A stretch of DNA of 41,949 nucleotides from Papillibacter sp. (GCA_012838125.1 DUPW01000015.1:1-41949); one strand, 5' to 3'; positions 1-9,975 are shown, counted from the stretch's first letter. The notes: a model not told the origin generated them from the sequence alone. Numbers and translations: made by a program.

Positions 1-20
1 CGCCCCCCGCCGGTAATATA

Positions 21-1289
21 TTAGTAGCTGTTTTCTTCCTCCAGGTTGCCGCCGCATTTTTCGCGGAGGTCATCCCAGGTGTGGTAGACGCCGCTTTCGT
101 GGAGCGCCTTGAGCTGCTCCTCCGAGTAACCCAGCTCTTTGAGGATCTCCTCGCTGTGCTCGCCGAGGAACGGACCCCGGGCGTACGTGCGCTTTTCCAC
201 ATTCTTCAGCGTAACGGGCTGACGCACCATGGTGCGCTCGCCGGTGAGATACTTCACCTTTTCAAACACGCCGATGGCCCATGCCTGCTCGTCCTCAAGG
301 ACTTCTTCCCAAACCTTGGCAACGGAGTGGGGGATGTCCGCCTCGGTGAGGATTTTCTCCCACTCGTCAGCGGTCTTCTGAGCGAAGGCCTCGTCGATGA
401 TGTCGATGAACTCCTCGTGGAGGTTGTTCTCGGTGATGCTCTGGATGGTGTAACGCGGGTTGCCCACCAGGTCCTCGCGGCCGATGAGGGGCATGAAGCG
501 CGGGTAGAACAGGTCAAAGGGCGGCATGGACAGCTGGATGAAGCGGCCGTCCTTCGTCTTGTAGACGTTGTTGAAGGGGTTCTGAGCGTGCTTGCGGCTG
601 ATGGGGTATTCCGGCGCAATGCCGTACTGCGTGGCCTGGAGGGTGATACCCTGCGTCCAAATGGCGCTGTGGAACAGGTTGATTTCCACCTTGTCGCCGC
701 GTCCCGTCATTTTGGCGTTGTACAGCGCCACCATCATGCCGGCGGCCATAAACATACCCGTGGTGTGGTCACCGATGCCGGGGATGAGGTTAATGGGCTC
801 GGAGCCCTTCTGATACAGTGTGCCCAGCAGGCCGCTGCGGGCCCAGTATGCGGTGAAGTCGTAGCCGGGGAGGTTACAGTCGGGGCCTTCCTCGCCGTAA
901 CCGGTGAAGGAGCCGTACACGAGCTTCGGGAAGCGGTCTTTCAGGCTCTCATAGTCAAGGCCCAGCTTCTTCAGCGCCTGGGGACGCCAGTTCGTGATGA
1001 AAATGTCCGTCGTCTCGAGGAGCTTGAAGAGAATGTCCTTGCCCTCGGGGGACTTCAGATCCAGCACGAGGCCGCGCTTGTGGGCGTTTTCAAGGTCCCA
1101 CGTGGTGTTCTCGTAGGGTGTGCCCAGTCGTCCTTCGGGGATGCCGTTGAAGCGGACAGCGTCGCCGCTTTTAGGCTCAACCTTTATGACATCCGCGCCG
1201 AACTCTGCGAAAAACCGCGCGCAGGCGGGGGCGCCGATGAACGTGCTCATGTCGATGACCTTAATGCCTTCGAGTGGTCTCTTGCTCAT
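21..1289 (-). CDS. Family III (CaiB/BaiF) CoA-transferase, FldA/HadA-like
   Basis: MSKRPLEGIKVIDMSTFIGAPACARFFAEFGADVIKVEP start, TGYGEEGPD, PGYDFTA, GIGDHTTGMFMAAGM. Strong resemblance to remembered FldA (cinnamoyl-CoA:phenyllactate CoA-transferase). Start at 1289 preferred over the longer ORF because AGGAGG lies just upstream. Confidence 0.88.
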   Translation of the reverse strand: MSKRPLEGIKVIDMSTFIGAPACARFFAEFGADVIKVEPKSGDAVRFNGIPEGRLGTPYENTTWDLENAHKRGLVLDLKSPEGKDILFKLLETTDIFITNWRPQALKKLGLDYESLKDRFPKLVYGSFTGYGEEGPDCNLPGYDFTAYWARSGLLGTLYQKGSEPINLIPGIGDHTTGMFMAAGMMVALYNAKMTGRGDKVEINLFHSAIWTQGITLQATQYGIAPEYPISRKHAQNPFNNVYKTKDGRFIQLSMPPFDLFYPRFMPLIGREDLVGNPRYTIQSITENNLHEEFIDIIDEAFAQKTADEWEKILTEADIPHSVAKVWEEVLEDEQAWAIGVFEKVKYLTGERTMVRQPVTLKNVEKRTYARGPFLGEHSEEILKELGYSEEQLKALHESGVYHTWDDLREKCGGNLEEENSY

Positions 1290-1466
1290 TGAATGATTCC
1301 TCCTGATGGATTTCTCCAGTATTATCGCGCACGTAATATCTTCTAAGTCTCTTAAGATTTTATTGTACATTCCGTCAAATGTCAATTGTATTTCGCACCT
1401 AAGGGAAAACGGGCGAAAGCCATTGGGAAAAAAGATGTTTTGCGGCGTCTTATAAGGCCCTGAAAT

Positions 1467-1499
1467 GCAAGTACCACGCGGCCTTCGCGTGGTACTTGC
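1467..1499. repeat. 14-bp perfect inverted repeat (GCAAGTACCACGCG / CGCGTGGTACTTGC), possible terminator
   Basis: Read directly; lies between two minus-strand genes; flanking T tract is weak. Confidence 0.6.
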
Positions 1500-1514
1500 T
1501 TTGCGCATAAACCC

Positions 1515-2083
1515 CTAGGCGATACGAAACTGGCAGACGAGGCCGTTTGTCATCACGTCGGCCATCTCCAGGGCTTCCGCCTGAATGAGGTCGTATTGCC
1601 GTACGCTTCTTTCAAACTGGCCTGTGAGGATGAAGACCGCCTCGTCTTCCGTCAGGCGCAGGTGCTCAAACAGGAGCCGACGCCACTGCTCCTCGCTCCA
1701 GAAGGGGTTAATGGCGGCGAGGAAGCGGGCGATGTCCGCAGCGTTTTGATACCACAACGCCCGTTGCCTTTCCACTTCCGGCGTGTTCCCCGCCTTCGCC
1801 GCGTTTACGAGGGCGGCGGCGATGAGGAGGTGGTCGGTTAAGAGCCGGTCAAACTGTGCGGCAATCTCCCTGCCGTAAAGCGGCTTAAGCGCCCTTGCAA
1901 AGTCACCGGGGTTTTGCAAAAGCCGCTGCGTTACCACCTGCAGGTCGGGAAGGTCAAAGGCTGTGCTCACATGAAAAAGCGCGTCCACAAAACGTGCTCA
2001 ATCCAGAGCCGGCGAAGGGTATTGGAAAGCTCGAACTGCCTGAGCGTAATCTTGCAGTCATGGGTGCTTCGTTTTATGATCAT
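1515..2083 (-). pseudogene. Frameshifted hypothetical helical protein of a Clostridia family
   Basis: N-terminus MIIKRSTHDCKITLRQFELSNTLRRLWIEHVLWTRFFM is in one frame and STAFDLPDLQVVTQRLLQNPGDFARALKPLYG... in another; join near 1970-1976. AAAAGGAG precedes the ATG at 2083. Confidence 0.7.
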
Positions 2084-2236
2084 GCATCTCCTTTTCGCGG
2101 CAAAAAGCCGCCGTGATGTGCGGAATGAACGATTCCAGTACCATAGTATGAAAGGCTCCGGCTTTCTGGGAAAGTTGTTGACATTCCGCAACCCGCCGGC
2201 AGGAGGACACTGTCAGGCACGAGCTTACCTTTATAC

Positions 2237-2440
2237 TTATGGTTTTAAGTCCACCACTTCCCGCTCCATCACCACAAGACAGTCCTTTACCGTGTCGGTG
2301 GCGGCCTTCACATCTGTTGAGCAGGAGACCAGGCGCCATCCATCCTCCGCATGGGTATTAATCAGCCGCTCAATTTCATCCGGCTTGAATTTTAAAAAAT
2401 ACTGCCGGTGATGCAGAACCTTATACTCGTACTTCGCCAT
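2237..2440 (-). CDS. DUF4177-type small protein
   Basis: MAKYEYKVLHH...EDGWRLVS pattern typical of DUF4177. Confidence 0.72.
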   Translation of the reverse strand: MAKYEYKVLHHRQYFLKFKPDEIERLINTHAEDGWRLVSCSTDVKAATDTVKDCLVVMEREVVDLKP

Positions 2441-2587
2441 TTTTGCGCCCCTTTCTTCTTTTACGTCATATTAACAAATAATGGGATACCCTGCAATCTT
2501 GTCCGGTTTTTTCCCGGATTAAAACGGCACTGCCCACAGGCCGAGCCGTTTACTTCATGGTCTATTTTGCCCGCAAATAAGTCTTTT

Positions 2588-3211
2588 TTAAGCCGCCAGA
2601 CGCAAAAACGCCACGAAGATGAGAAGCAGCCCCCCAAGACGCGATAAATCCACGTCCGAAGTGCGGGAAAGGGCTTTGCCCGCCAGATATCCGAGGGACA
2701 AGGCAAGGAAGTTTGAGACGAGGGAGAACACCGCCAGCAGGAGGAAATCCACGCCCCCAAGCCCCCACCCGAAACCGGCGGAGAGCCCATCAAAGGAGAG
2801 GGCGGCGGCAAGGTAAATCGCTTCCCCCGTGGAAATAGACTTAGAAGCGTCCATATCGGCCTTTTCCGGCTCGGCATAGATGGAGAGCACGAAGCGCACG
2901 TCAAACAGGCGGACGGTCAGTCTCGAACTGATGTTTTCGCGGCTTTTAAAATATGATTTGAATGCCGATTCAAAGCTTTTTATCAGCCCGATGATGAGCA
3001 GCAGCGCAAAGGAAACGGCCCGCGCCGTTGACGCCGGCACAACGAGTTGCGCCGCAGAGCCCAGCGCCGCCGCCCCCATAAGGAGCGCCGTGCAGACAAT
3101 GGATATCACAAGCATGGGTTTCAGTCCCACACGGGTTTTCGCCGCGCCGAAGGAGAAGCCCGCGGCGAAGGCATCGAGGCACAGTGCCGCAGCGAGCAGA
3201 AATTGAAACAT
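2588..3211 (-). CDS. ytaF: Sporulation membrane protein YtaF (MntP-like fold)
   Basis: MFQFLLAAALCLDAFAAGFSFGAAKTRV and AALSFDGLSAGFGWGL duplicated helical motifs. Confidence 0.82.
   Translation of the reverse strand: MFQFLLAAALCLDAFAAGFSFGAAKTRVGLKPMLVISIVCTALLMGAAALGSAAQLVVPASTARAVSFALLLIIGLIKSFESAFKSYFKSRENISSRLTVRLFDVRFVLSIYAEPEKADMDASKSISTGEAIYLAAALSFDGLSAGFGWGLGGVDFLLLAVFSLVSNFLALSLGYLAGKALSRTSDVDLSRLGGLLLIFVAFLRLAA
2958..2973. repeat. TTGAAT-GCCG-ATTCAA dyad inside ytaF
   Basis: Read directly; reverse complement is identical to 38949-38964. Confidence 0.8.
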
Positions 3212-3306
3212 ATCGAGACAACCCCTTAAATATATTGTAAAGAAGCCAAGCCTGAGAGAAATGCGCGTCGGGCGCGCCCGGCAAAGACAACAACGAGGGA
3301 GCGTTT

Positions 3307-5997
3307 ATGGAGCGTTTGATAGCACCGAAAAAGGTCCGGGGGCTTACTTCCCGGGAAGTGGAACAGTCCCGAAGAGAGCATGGAGACAACACCCTCACCC
3401 AAAAGAAAAAACGCAGTTTCATGAGGGAATTTCTCGCCAACTTCGGAGATCCGATTATTAAAATCCTCCTGGTGGCGCTGGTGGCCAACATCGTCGTCAG
3501 CTTCGGGGACTTCAACTGGTTTGAAACGGTGGGCATCGCTTTGGCGATACTCATTTCCACCTTCGTTTCTACCCTGTCGGAATATGGCAGTGAGGCGGCC
3601 TTTGAAAAACTGCAGGAGGAGGCGATGAAGACAAAGTGCCGCGTCCTGCGGGCGGAGGGCATCCTCGAACTGCCCGTCAGTGACGTGGTGGTGGGGGACA
3701 CCGTTCTCCTCCAGCCGGGTGACCGTATCCCGGCAGACGGACTGATTATCAGCGGGGAGCTGCAGGTGGACCAGTCGCCCCTCAACGGGGAGAGCAAGGA
3801 GGCCGTCAAAAAGCCGGGCGGGAGCGCAGGGCATCCCGAGGACGATTTTTCAAACCCGACACGGCTTTTTCGCGGGTGCGTCGTGGTCTCCGGCAGCGGC
3901 GTGATGCGGGTTGCCGCCGTGGGCGCCCGCACGTTTTACGGGCAGCTAGCCATCGACGTCCAGGAGGAGTCCCGGGCAAGCCCCCTGAAAATGCGCCTTG
4001 CGGAACTGGCCCAGACCATCAGCCGCTTCGGGTATATCGCTGCCCTGCTGGTGGCGGCGGCGGATTTGTTTAACTCCATTGTCATCGGAAACGGGATGAA
4101 CTGGAGTTTTATCCTGGAGCAAATCCGCACACCGCAGATTCTCTTCGGATACATCATCCACGCCGTGACGCTGGCCATATCCGTCATTGTGGTGGCCATA
4201 CCGGAGGGGCTGCCCCTCATGATTACCATTGTGCTCTCCTCCAACATGAAGCGCATGCTTAAGGACAACGTGCTGGTGCGGCGGCTCGTGGGCATCGAGA
4301 CCTCCGGCAACCTCAACATTCTGTTCACCGATAAAACGGGCACCCTCACCCTCGGCCGCCCGAAAGTCCACTTTTTCCTCGGCGGTGGCGGTACTCTCAC
4401 GGAAAACGCCGCCTTCCTGCGCCGCACGGAACTGGGGCGGCTCGTGCGCCTTTCCTGCCAGTACAACACTCAGGCGGCCATCAGCCGGAGGGGGAAAGGG
4501 CTCTTTGGCGGCGGGAAACTGCACGCCATCGGCGGCAACGCCACGGAGCGGGCGCTCCTTGAATACGTGATGCACGACGTCAGCCCCGACGAGGCGATAC
4601 AGGTGCTCGACACCGTCCCCTTCACAAGCGAGCGGAAATTTTCCAGCGCCCGCATCGGCGGGAGCGTGAACCTCACCCTCATTAAAGGGGCGCCGGAGCG
4701 GATTTTGCCAAACTGCACCCACTATTACGACGACAACGGCAACCGCCGCGCCTTAAACCCCACTCGCCTGAAAAAGACCATGGACGAAATGGCCCATCGC
4801 GCCTTCCGCCTTTTGGCGCTGGCGTCCTCGAACGGGGCACCTGACCCCGAGGAGCCGGAAAGAAACCTCACCCTCATCGGCGTGGTGGGCATACGGGACG
4901 ACGTGCGTCTGGAAGCGAACCGGGCGATACGGGACGTCGTCGGCGCGGGTATTCAGGTGGTCATGATAACGGGGGACAACGCCGGAACGGCCGCCGCCAT
5001 CGCCCGGGAGGTGGGGCTGATTCATGGCGGCGAGAAAGATGCCGTGTACACAAGCGACCAGATTCGGAAAATGTCCGATGCGGAGCTGAAAAAGCGCCTG
5101 CCCGGTATGCGGGTGGTGGCGCGGGCGGTGCCCTCCGACAAGAGCCGCCTTGTGGCCATCGCGCAGGAGATGGGTCTTGTGGCCGGGATGACGGGGGATG
5201 GGATTAACGATGCGCCGGCGCTGAAGAAAGCCGATGTGGGCTTTGCTATGGGCAGCGGCACGGAAGTGGCCAAGGAAGCCGGCGACATCGTCATTTTAGA
5301 CAATAACTTTCTCTCCATCGCCAAAGCCGTGCTCTACGGCCGGACGATTTTCAAGAGCATCCGGAAATTTATTATCTTCCAGCTCACCATCAACTTCTGC
5401 GCCGTAGCCATCTCCGTCATCGGGCCCTTTATCGGCATCAACACGCCCATTACGGTACTTCAGATGCTGTGGGTCAACATGGTGATGGACACTCTGGCGG
5501 GCCTCGCCTTTGCGGGAGAGCCGCCGCTGGCTGAATACATGAAGGAAAAGCCCAAACGCCGAGACGAGCCCATCATCAACCGCTATATGTACAACCAGAT
5601 ACTCGTATCGGGCCTGTTTACCACGGTTCTCTGCGTTGTGTTTTTGAAATTGCCTGCTATTCAGCTTATGTATCATCTCGACGGTGGTGACGAATACTTC
5701 ATGACAGCCTTTTTCGCCATGTTCATCTTCGCCGGCGTGTTCAACAGCTTCAACGCCCGCACCACGCGTCTCAACATCCTCGCCCACATCTTCAAGAACA
5801 AGGCGTTTGTGGTCATCATGTTGTTTGTATCGGCGGTGCAGCTGCTCATCATCTACTTCGGGGGCACGATTTTCCGCACAACGGGACTGTCCCTCTTTGA
5901 GCTGCAATTTGTTCTCATGCTGGCCTTTCTCGTCATCCCCGTGGACTTTATCCGAAAATCCCTCTTTAAAAGCCACCACAGGGGCAGCGCCATTTAA
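3307..5997 (+). CDS. Calcium-translocating P-type ATPase, PMCA-type
   Basis: DKTGTLT, IPEGLPLM, MTGDGINDAPAL, WVNMVMDTLAGLAFAGEPP; 896 aa; RBS GAGGGAG. Confidence 0.95.
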   Translation: MERLIAPKKVRGLTSREVEQSRREHGDNTLTQKKKRSFMREFLANFGDPIIKILLVALVANIVVSFGDFNWFETVGIALAILISTFVSTLSEYGSEAAFEKLQEEAMKTKCRVLRAEGILELPVSDVVVGDTVLLQPGDRIPADGLIISGELQVDQSPLNGESKEAVKKPGGSAGHPEDDFSNPTRLFRGCVVVSGSGVMRVAAVGARTFYGQLAIDVQEESRASPLKMRLAELAQTISRFGYIAALLVAAADLFNSIVIGNGMNWSFILEQIRTPQILFGYIIHAVTLAISVIVVAIPEGLPLMITIVLSSNMKRMLKDNVLVRRLVGIETSGNLNILFTDKTGTLTLGRPKVHFFLGGGGTLTENAAFLRRTELGRLVRLSCQYNTQAAISRRGKGLFGGGKLHAIGGNATERALLEYVMHDVSPDEAIQVLDTVPFTSERKFSSARIGGSVNLTLIKGAPERILPNCTHYYDDNGNRRALNPTRLKKTMDEMAHRAFRLLALASSNGAPDPEEPERNLTLIGVVGIRDDVRLEANRAIRDVVGAGIQVVMITGDNAGTAAAIAREVGLIHGGEKDAVYTSDQIRKMSDAELKKRLPGMRVVARAVPSDKSRLVAIAQEMGLVAGMTGDGINDAPALKKADVGFAMGSGTEVAKEAGDIVILDNNFLSIAKAVLYGRTIFKSIRKFIIFQLTINFCAVAISVIGPFIGINTPITVLQMLWVNMVMDTLAGLAFAGEPPLAEYMKEKPKRRDEPIINRYMYNQILVSGLFTTVLCVVFLKLPAIQLMYHLDGGDEYFMTAFFAMFIFAGVFNSFNARTTRLNILAHIFKNKAFVVIMLFVSAVQLLIIYFGGTIFRTTGLSLFELQFVLMLAFLVIPVDFIRKSLFKSHHRGSAI

Positions 5998-6051
5998 GCG
6001 CCGATTCAAAGCGCCCGTTGGGGCACGTTCTATAAGCACAGGTTTAAAGTA

Positions 6052-6085
6052 AGCCCCGCGCCGGTTTCCGGCGCGGGGCTTTTTC
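6052..6085 (+). terminator. Rho-independent terminator after the P-type ATPase
   Basis: AGCCCCGCGCCGG-TTT-CCGGCGCGGGGCT followed by TTTTC. Confidence 0.9.
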
Positions 6086-6299
6086 GTTTCATGGTGCGGG
6101 CGTCGTTCCTTTTTTTATACTGTAGCCACCCGCGCAACTCTCCCGTTTCGGTGCGGGTGTTGCGTGTTCTCCGTCGGCGATAATAACGGCGTCAGTTTTT
6201 TCACGCACGCGGGCATAGCGTGCTTACTGTCCACAGCCTTTTTCTGTATAGGGCGGGCGGGATTGGCTTATGCTATTTCAAAGGTGGTGATCGATCAAA

Positions 6300-8630
6300 A
6301 TGGAGATAACTCTGGCCGGTGCCGCAGTGCGACGAAAAGACGCTCGCAGCAAAGTCACCGGCACGGCTGTTTATACGGATGACGGGCGCACCCCGCAGAT
6401 GCTCACGGCGAAAATCGTCACATCCACCTGCGCCCACGGGCTCATCCGTCATACAGACATATCCCGCGCCGCCGCCCTCAAAGGGGTGTGCGCCGTTCTC
6501 ACGGGAGCGGACGCCACCATGCTCTGCGGGCCCCTCCTTGCCGACCGGCCTCCGCTGGCGCAGGGCAAGGTGCGGTATTTCGGGGAGCCGGTGGCCCTTG
6601 TCATCGCGGAAAGTGACGCCGCGGCGGCTCAGGCGGCACTGCTTGTGGAGGTGGAATACGAGCCCATCCGGCCCGTTTTCACCCCTTCGGAGGCGCTGCG
6701 CCCCGGCGCACCCCTCCTGCACGAGACGCTGGGGGCGTATAAAAAAGTGGTGGACGAGATTTACCCCGAGCCCGGCACCAACGTGTGCGACCGCATCCGC
6801 CTTATTAAGGGAGACGCCCAGAAGGCGCTCCTGAGTTGCCACACCGTTATCGACGCCTATTACACCCATCCGCCCACGGACCATGCGGCTCTGGAGACAC
6901 GGGCCGCCCAGGCACGCATCGACGGCGACGGCGTGATTCATATCACCACATCCACTCAGGCGCCCCACGAGGTGCAGAAGGAGATTGCCTCCCTGTTCGG
7001 CGTGGACATGGGGAAGGTGCAGGTCACCGCCCCCTTTGTGGGCGGGGCTTTCGGCGGCAAGGCGGGGGTGGATTTGGAGATACTGGCGGTTTTGGCCTCC
7101 CGCGCCGTGGGGGGCCGGCCCGTCCGTCTCGCCAACACTCGGGAGGAGGACATCGCCACCTCCCCCGTGGGCATCGGTGCGGAGGTCTACGTGCGCCTGG
7201 GGGCGGACAATACGGGCAAGTTCAAAGCGCTGGAGATGCGCGTCCTGTTAGACACCGGCGCATACACCGACATGGGCCCCCGCATGGCCCGGGCCATTCT
7301 GGCTGACTGCACGGGGCCGTATAACATTGAGCACGTTTTCTGCGAGTGCGTCACCGTCTACACAAACCACACCTATGCCACGTCCCTTAGGGGCTTCGGG
7401 CACATCACCTCCACCTTTTGCATCGAGCGCACCGTTGACAAACTGGCTGCGAGCCTGCGGCGGGACCCGGCCGCCTTGCGCAATATCAACCTCATCCGGC
7501 CGGGGGATACGGCGCCTACGAACTTCACCGTCACGGAGAGCACGTTGGGAAATCCCGAAGCGTGCCTTGAGGGGCTGAAGAAGCTCATCCGGTGGGAGGA
7601 AGGTCCGATTCGGCAGGAGGGGAAGTTCGTCTACGCAAAAGGCCTTGCGATGATTTGGAAAACCTCCAGCTCCCCGCCGGACGCCGGCTCCTCCGCCGTG
7701 CTGCTTTTTAATGACGACGGCTCCGTCACCCTGCAGGTAGCCTGCGTGGAAATCGGCCCCGCCATGCGCACAACGGCGGCGCAGATTTGCGCCGCGGCGC
7801 TGGGGATGGATGTGCAAAACGTCCACGTCACCATGGCCGTTTCCACCGACGCCGCGCCCCGGCACTGGAAAACCGTGGCCAGCATGACGACATTTCTGCT
7901 GGGACGGGCGATTTTATCTGCGGTAGAGGACGCAAAGAAACAGCTTAGGCGCCTTGCCGCCCTCTCCATGCGCTGCGCATCGGAGGATTTAGACGTTTCC
8001 GGGGGGCGGGTATCCCGCAGGAGCGACCCGGCGCAGTATGTGGAGATAAAATCGATATGCCGGGGGTATAAGTTCCAACACGGCAACACCGTGGGCGGGC
8101 GCGTCATAGGGCGGGGCAGCGTCACCATGCAAAACCTCACGACCCTTGACCGCCACACCGGCCACGGACGAGCGGGGCCTTACTGGACCGTGGGCGCCCA
8201 GGCGGTGGAGGTGCAGTACGACACAACGGACCACTCCTATCGGCTTCTTCGGGCCGCCACGGTGCTGGACGCAGGAAAAATCATAAACCCCGAAGCGGCC
8301 CACGCCGTGGTGCGGGGCGGTATGGCCATGGGGCTTTCGCAGGCGGGGCGGGAGGGGCTGGAGTTTGACCCCTCCGGGCGTATTCTCGACTCGAGCCTGC
8401 GCTCTTATAAAGTGATGCACTTTAGCCAGACGCCGGAGTATCTCACACAGTTTGTGGAGACACCCAACGTAGAGGGCCCCTTTGGCGCTCGGGGGATCGG
8501 TGAACACGGCGCCATCGGCATGCCGGCGGCGCTGGCAAACGCCCTGTCTCTAGCGGCGCGGGTCTCGCTGGACGAGCTGCCCGTCACACCGGAGAAGATT
8601 TGGCTGATAAGGAGTGAGAAGCCCTTATGA
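6300..8630 (+). CDS. Molybdenum hydroxylase large (Moco-binding) subunit, xanthine dehydrogenase family
   Basis: FVGGAFGGKAG, SLRGFGHITSTF, GARGIGEHGAIGMPAALANA; 776 aa. Confidence 0.92.
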   Translation: MEITLAGAAVRRKDARSKVTGTAVYTDDGRTPQMLTAKIVTSTCAHGLIRHTDISRAAALKGVCAVLTGADATMLCGPLLADRPPLAQGKVRYFGEPVALVIAESDAAAAQAALLVEVEYEPIRPVFTPSEALRPGAPLLHETLGAYKKVVDEIYPEPGTNVCDRIRLIKGDAQKALLSCHTVIDAYYTHPPTDHAALETRAAQARIDGDGVIHITTSTQAPHEVQKEIASLFGVDMGKVQVTAPFVGGAFGGKAGVDLEILAVLASRAVGGRPVRLANTREEDIATSPVGIGAEVYVRLGADNTGKFKALEMRVLLDTGAYTDMGPRMARAILADCTGPYNIEHVFCECVTVYTNHTYATSLRGFGHITSTFCIERTVDKLAASLRRDPAALRNINLIRPGDTAPTNFTVTESTLGNPEACLEGLKKLIRWEEGPIRQEGKFVYAKGLAMIWKTSSSPPDAGSSAVLLFNDDGSVTLQVACVEIGPAMRTTAAQICAAALGMDVQNVHVTMAVSTDAAPRHWKTVASMTTFLLGRAILSAVEDAKKQLRRLAALSMRCASEDLDVSGGRVSRRSDPAQYVEIKSICRGYKFQHGNTVGGRVIGRGSVTMQNLTTLDRHTGHGRAGPYWTVGAQAVEVQYDTTDHSYRLLRAATVLDAGKIINPEAAHAVVRGGMAMGLSQAGREGLEFDPSGRILDSSLRSYKVMHFSQTPEYLTQFVETPNVEGPFGARGIGEHGAIGMPAALANALSLAARVSLDELPVTPEKIWLIRSEKPL

Positions 8631-9469
8631 TTCCCTTTGACTTTGCCTATTTCCGCCCGGACTCCGCCGCCGAAGCGGTGAGCCTCTATCAGGAGCTTGC
8701 CCGAAGCGGCATGGAGCCGGTCTACTACGGCGGCGGCAGCGAGCTTCTCACCATGGCCCGGGTGGGAAACCGCCGATTCGGTGCCGTCATCGACATCAAA
8801 GCCATCCCAGACTGCACGGCGATAGGGGAGGAGGGGGAGAGATTCTATTTCGGTTCCGCCGTCTCCCTCGGGGCCATCGAGCGATCGGGGCTGTTTCCCC
8901 TTCTCGGGCGCACGGGTGCGCGCATCGCAGACCACACCATGCAGCAGCGCATCACCCTCGGGGGCAACCTCGCCGGCACGATTCGGTACAGGGAGTGCGT
9001 TTTACCCCTTCTTCTGGCAGACGCGGGTATGACGGTTTTCACAAATGACGGGGCGCAAAGCGTCTCCATCCACCAAATCTTCTCCGGAAGGCTCGACCTT
9101 CCGACGGGGGCCCTTCTCACAGGATGCAGCGTATCCCGTGAGTTTGCCCGGGCGCGGCACGGCCACGTGAAGAAGACGAAAAACGAAAAAATCGACTACC
9201 CCATCGCCACCGTCTGCGCCTTGGAGACGGACGGATACCTGCGCTTTGCCGTCTCCGGCGTCCACGAAAACCCCTTTCGGGACATGGCGCTGGAGGAGAT
9301 TCTCAATGACACCCGCACCGTCCCCCGCCTGCGGGCGGATAAAATCGTGGAGGAGCTGCGCCCCGGCGCGGTGAGTGACGTGTACGGCTCCTCGGAATAC
9401 CGGCTTTTCGCCTTCAAGCGTGCAATTATGGAAATCTTCGCGATGGAGCGGGAGGGGGCCATGGTATGA
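8627..9469 (+). CDS. Molybdenum hydroxylase FAD-binding subunit
   Basis: YYGGGSELLTMAR, RITLGGNLAGTIRYRECVLPLLLADAG; ATGA overlap with the upstream gene. Confidence 0.9.
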   Translation: MIPFDFAYFRPDSAAEAVSLYQELARSGMEPVYYGGGSELLTMARVGNRRFGAVIDIKAIPDCTAIGEEGERFYFGSAVSLGAIERSGLFPLLGRTGARIADHTMQQRITLGGNLAGTIRYRECVLPLLLADAGMTVFTNDGAQSVSIHQIFSGRLDLPTGALLTGCSVSREFARARHGHVKKTKNEKIDYPIATVCALETDGYLRFAVSGVHENPFRDMALEEILNDTRTVPRLRADKIVEELRPGAVSDVYGSSEYRLFAFKRAIMEIFAMEREGAMV

Positions 9470-9963
9470 TTGCCTACAAGGAAAAAACGGATTTGGAGCT
9501 TCGGGTGAACGGGCAGAGCCGCACCGTCACCGTCCCGCCCGGCGAGCTTCTTTTGGACACGCTCCGAAACCGCCTCGGGCTCACCGGCGCAAAACCGGGC
9601 TGCCGCAACGGCGACTGCGGCGCCTGCACCGTCTTGGTGGACAACAGTCCCGTGAAATCCTGCCTGATGCTCACCGTGGAAGTGGCGGGGCACGATATCC
9701 TCACCGTGGAGGGGCTCCAGTCTGCGCCGGAGCAGAAGGCCTTCATCGAGCAGTTTGCCTTCCAGTGCGGCTACTGCACCTCCGGCTTTCTCATGGTCTG
9801 CCACGCCCTGCGGACGCAGCACCCTAACCCGCCTGACCATGTCATTGACGCGTGGCTGGACAGCAATATCTGCCGCTGCACCAGCTACGCCGAAATCGGC
9901 AAGGCCGTCCGCTCCCTCCTATCGGGCGAAATACCGAAAAGTGACGCCCAGAATAAAAATTGA
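9466..9963 (+). CDS. Molybdenum hydroxylase [2Fe-2S] subunit
   Basis: GCRNGDCGACTVLVD...C and QCGYCTSGF...NICRCTSY; ATGA overlap. Confidence 0.95.
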   Translation: MIAYKEKTDLELRVNGQSRTVTVPPGELLLDTLRNRLGLTGAKPGCRNGDCGACTVLVDNSPVKSCLMLTVEVAGHDILTVEGLQSAPEQKAFIEQFAFQCGYCTSGFLMVCHALRTQHPNPPDHVIDAWLDSNICRCTSYAEIGKAVRSLLSGEIPKSDAQNKN

Positions 9964-9975
9964 ACGATTGTTCAA
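9960..9975. repeat. TTGAAC-GATT-GTTCAA dyad overlapping the stop codon of the FeS subunit
   Basis: Perfect 6+6 palindrome; TGA stop at 9961-9963. Confidence 0.85.

Noticed and set aside
81-1292. Long plus-strand ORF antisense to the CoA-transferase
   Set aside because: Shadow ORF of a well-supported GC-rich gene; no recognisable motifs.
5998-6010. 13-mer GCGCCGATTCAAA shared with 20444-20456, both just after stop codons
   Set aside because: Random repeated 13-mers are expected in a window this size (about a dozen pairs by simple counting); position after stops noted but not compelling alone.
6121-6299. Moco riboswitch upstream of the molybdenum hydroxylase
   Set aside because: Some complementarity, but I cannot align the conserved Moco RNA blocks; kept only as a structural observation.
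6164-6382. 72-aa plus ORF before the Moco subunit
   Set aside because: Overlaps the supported Moco subunit start, weak RBS, no family resemblance.
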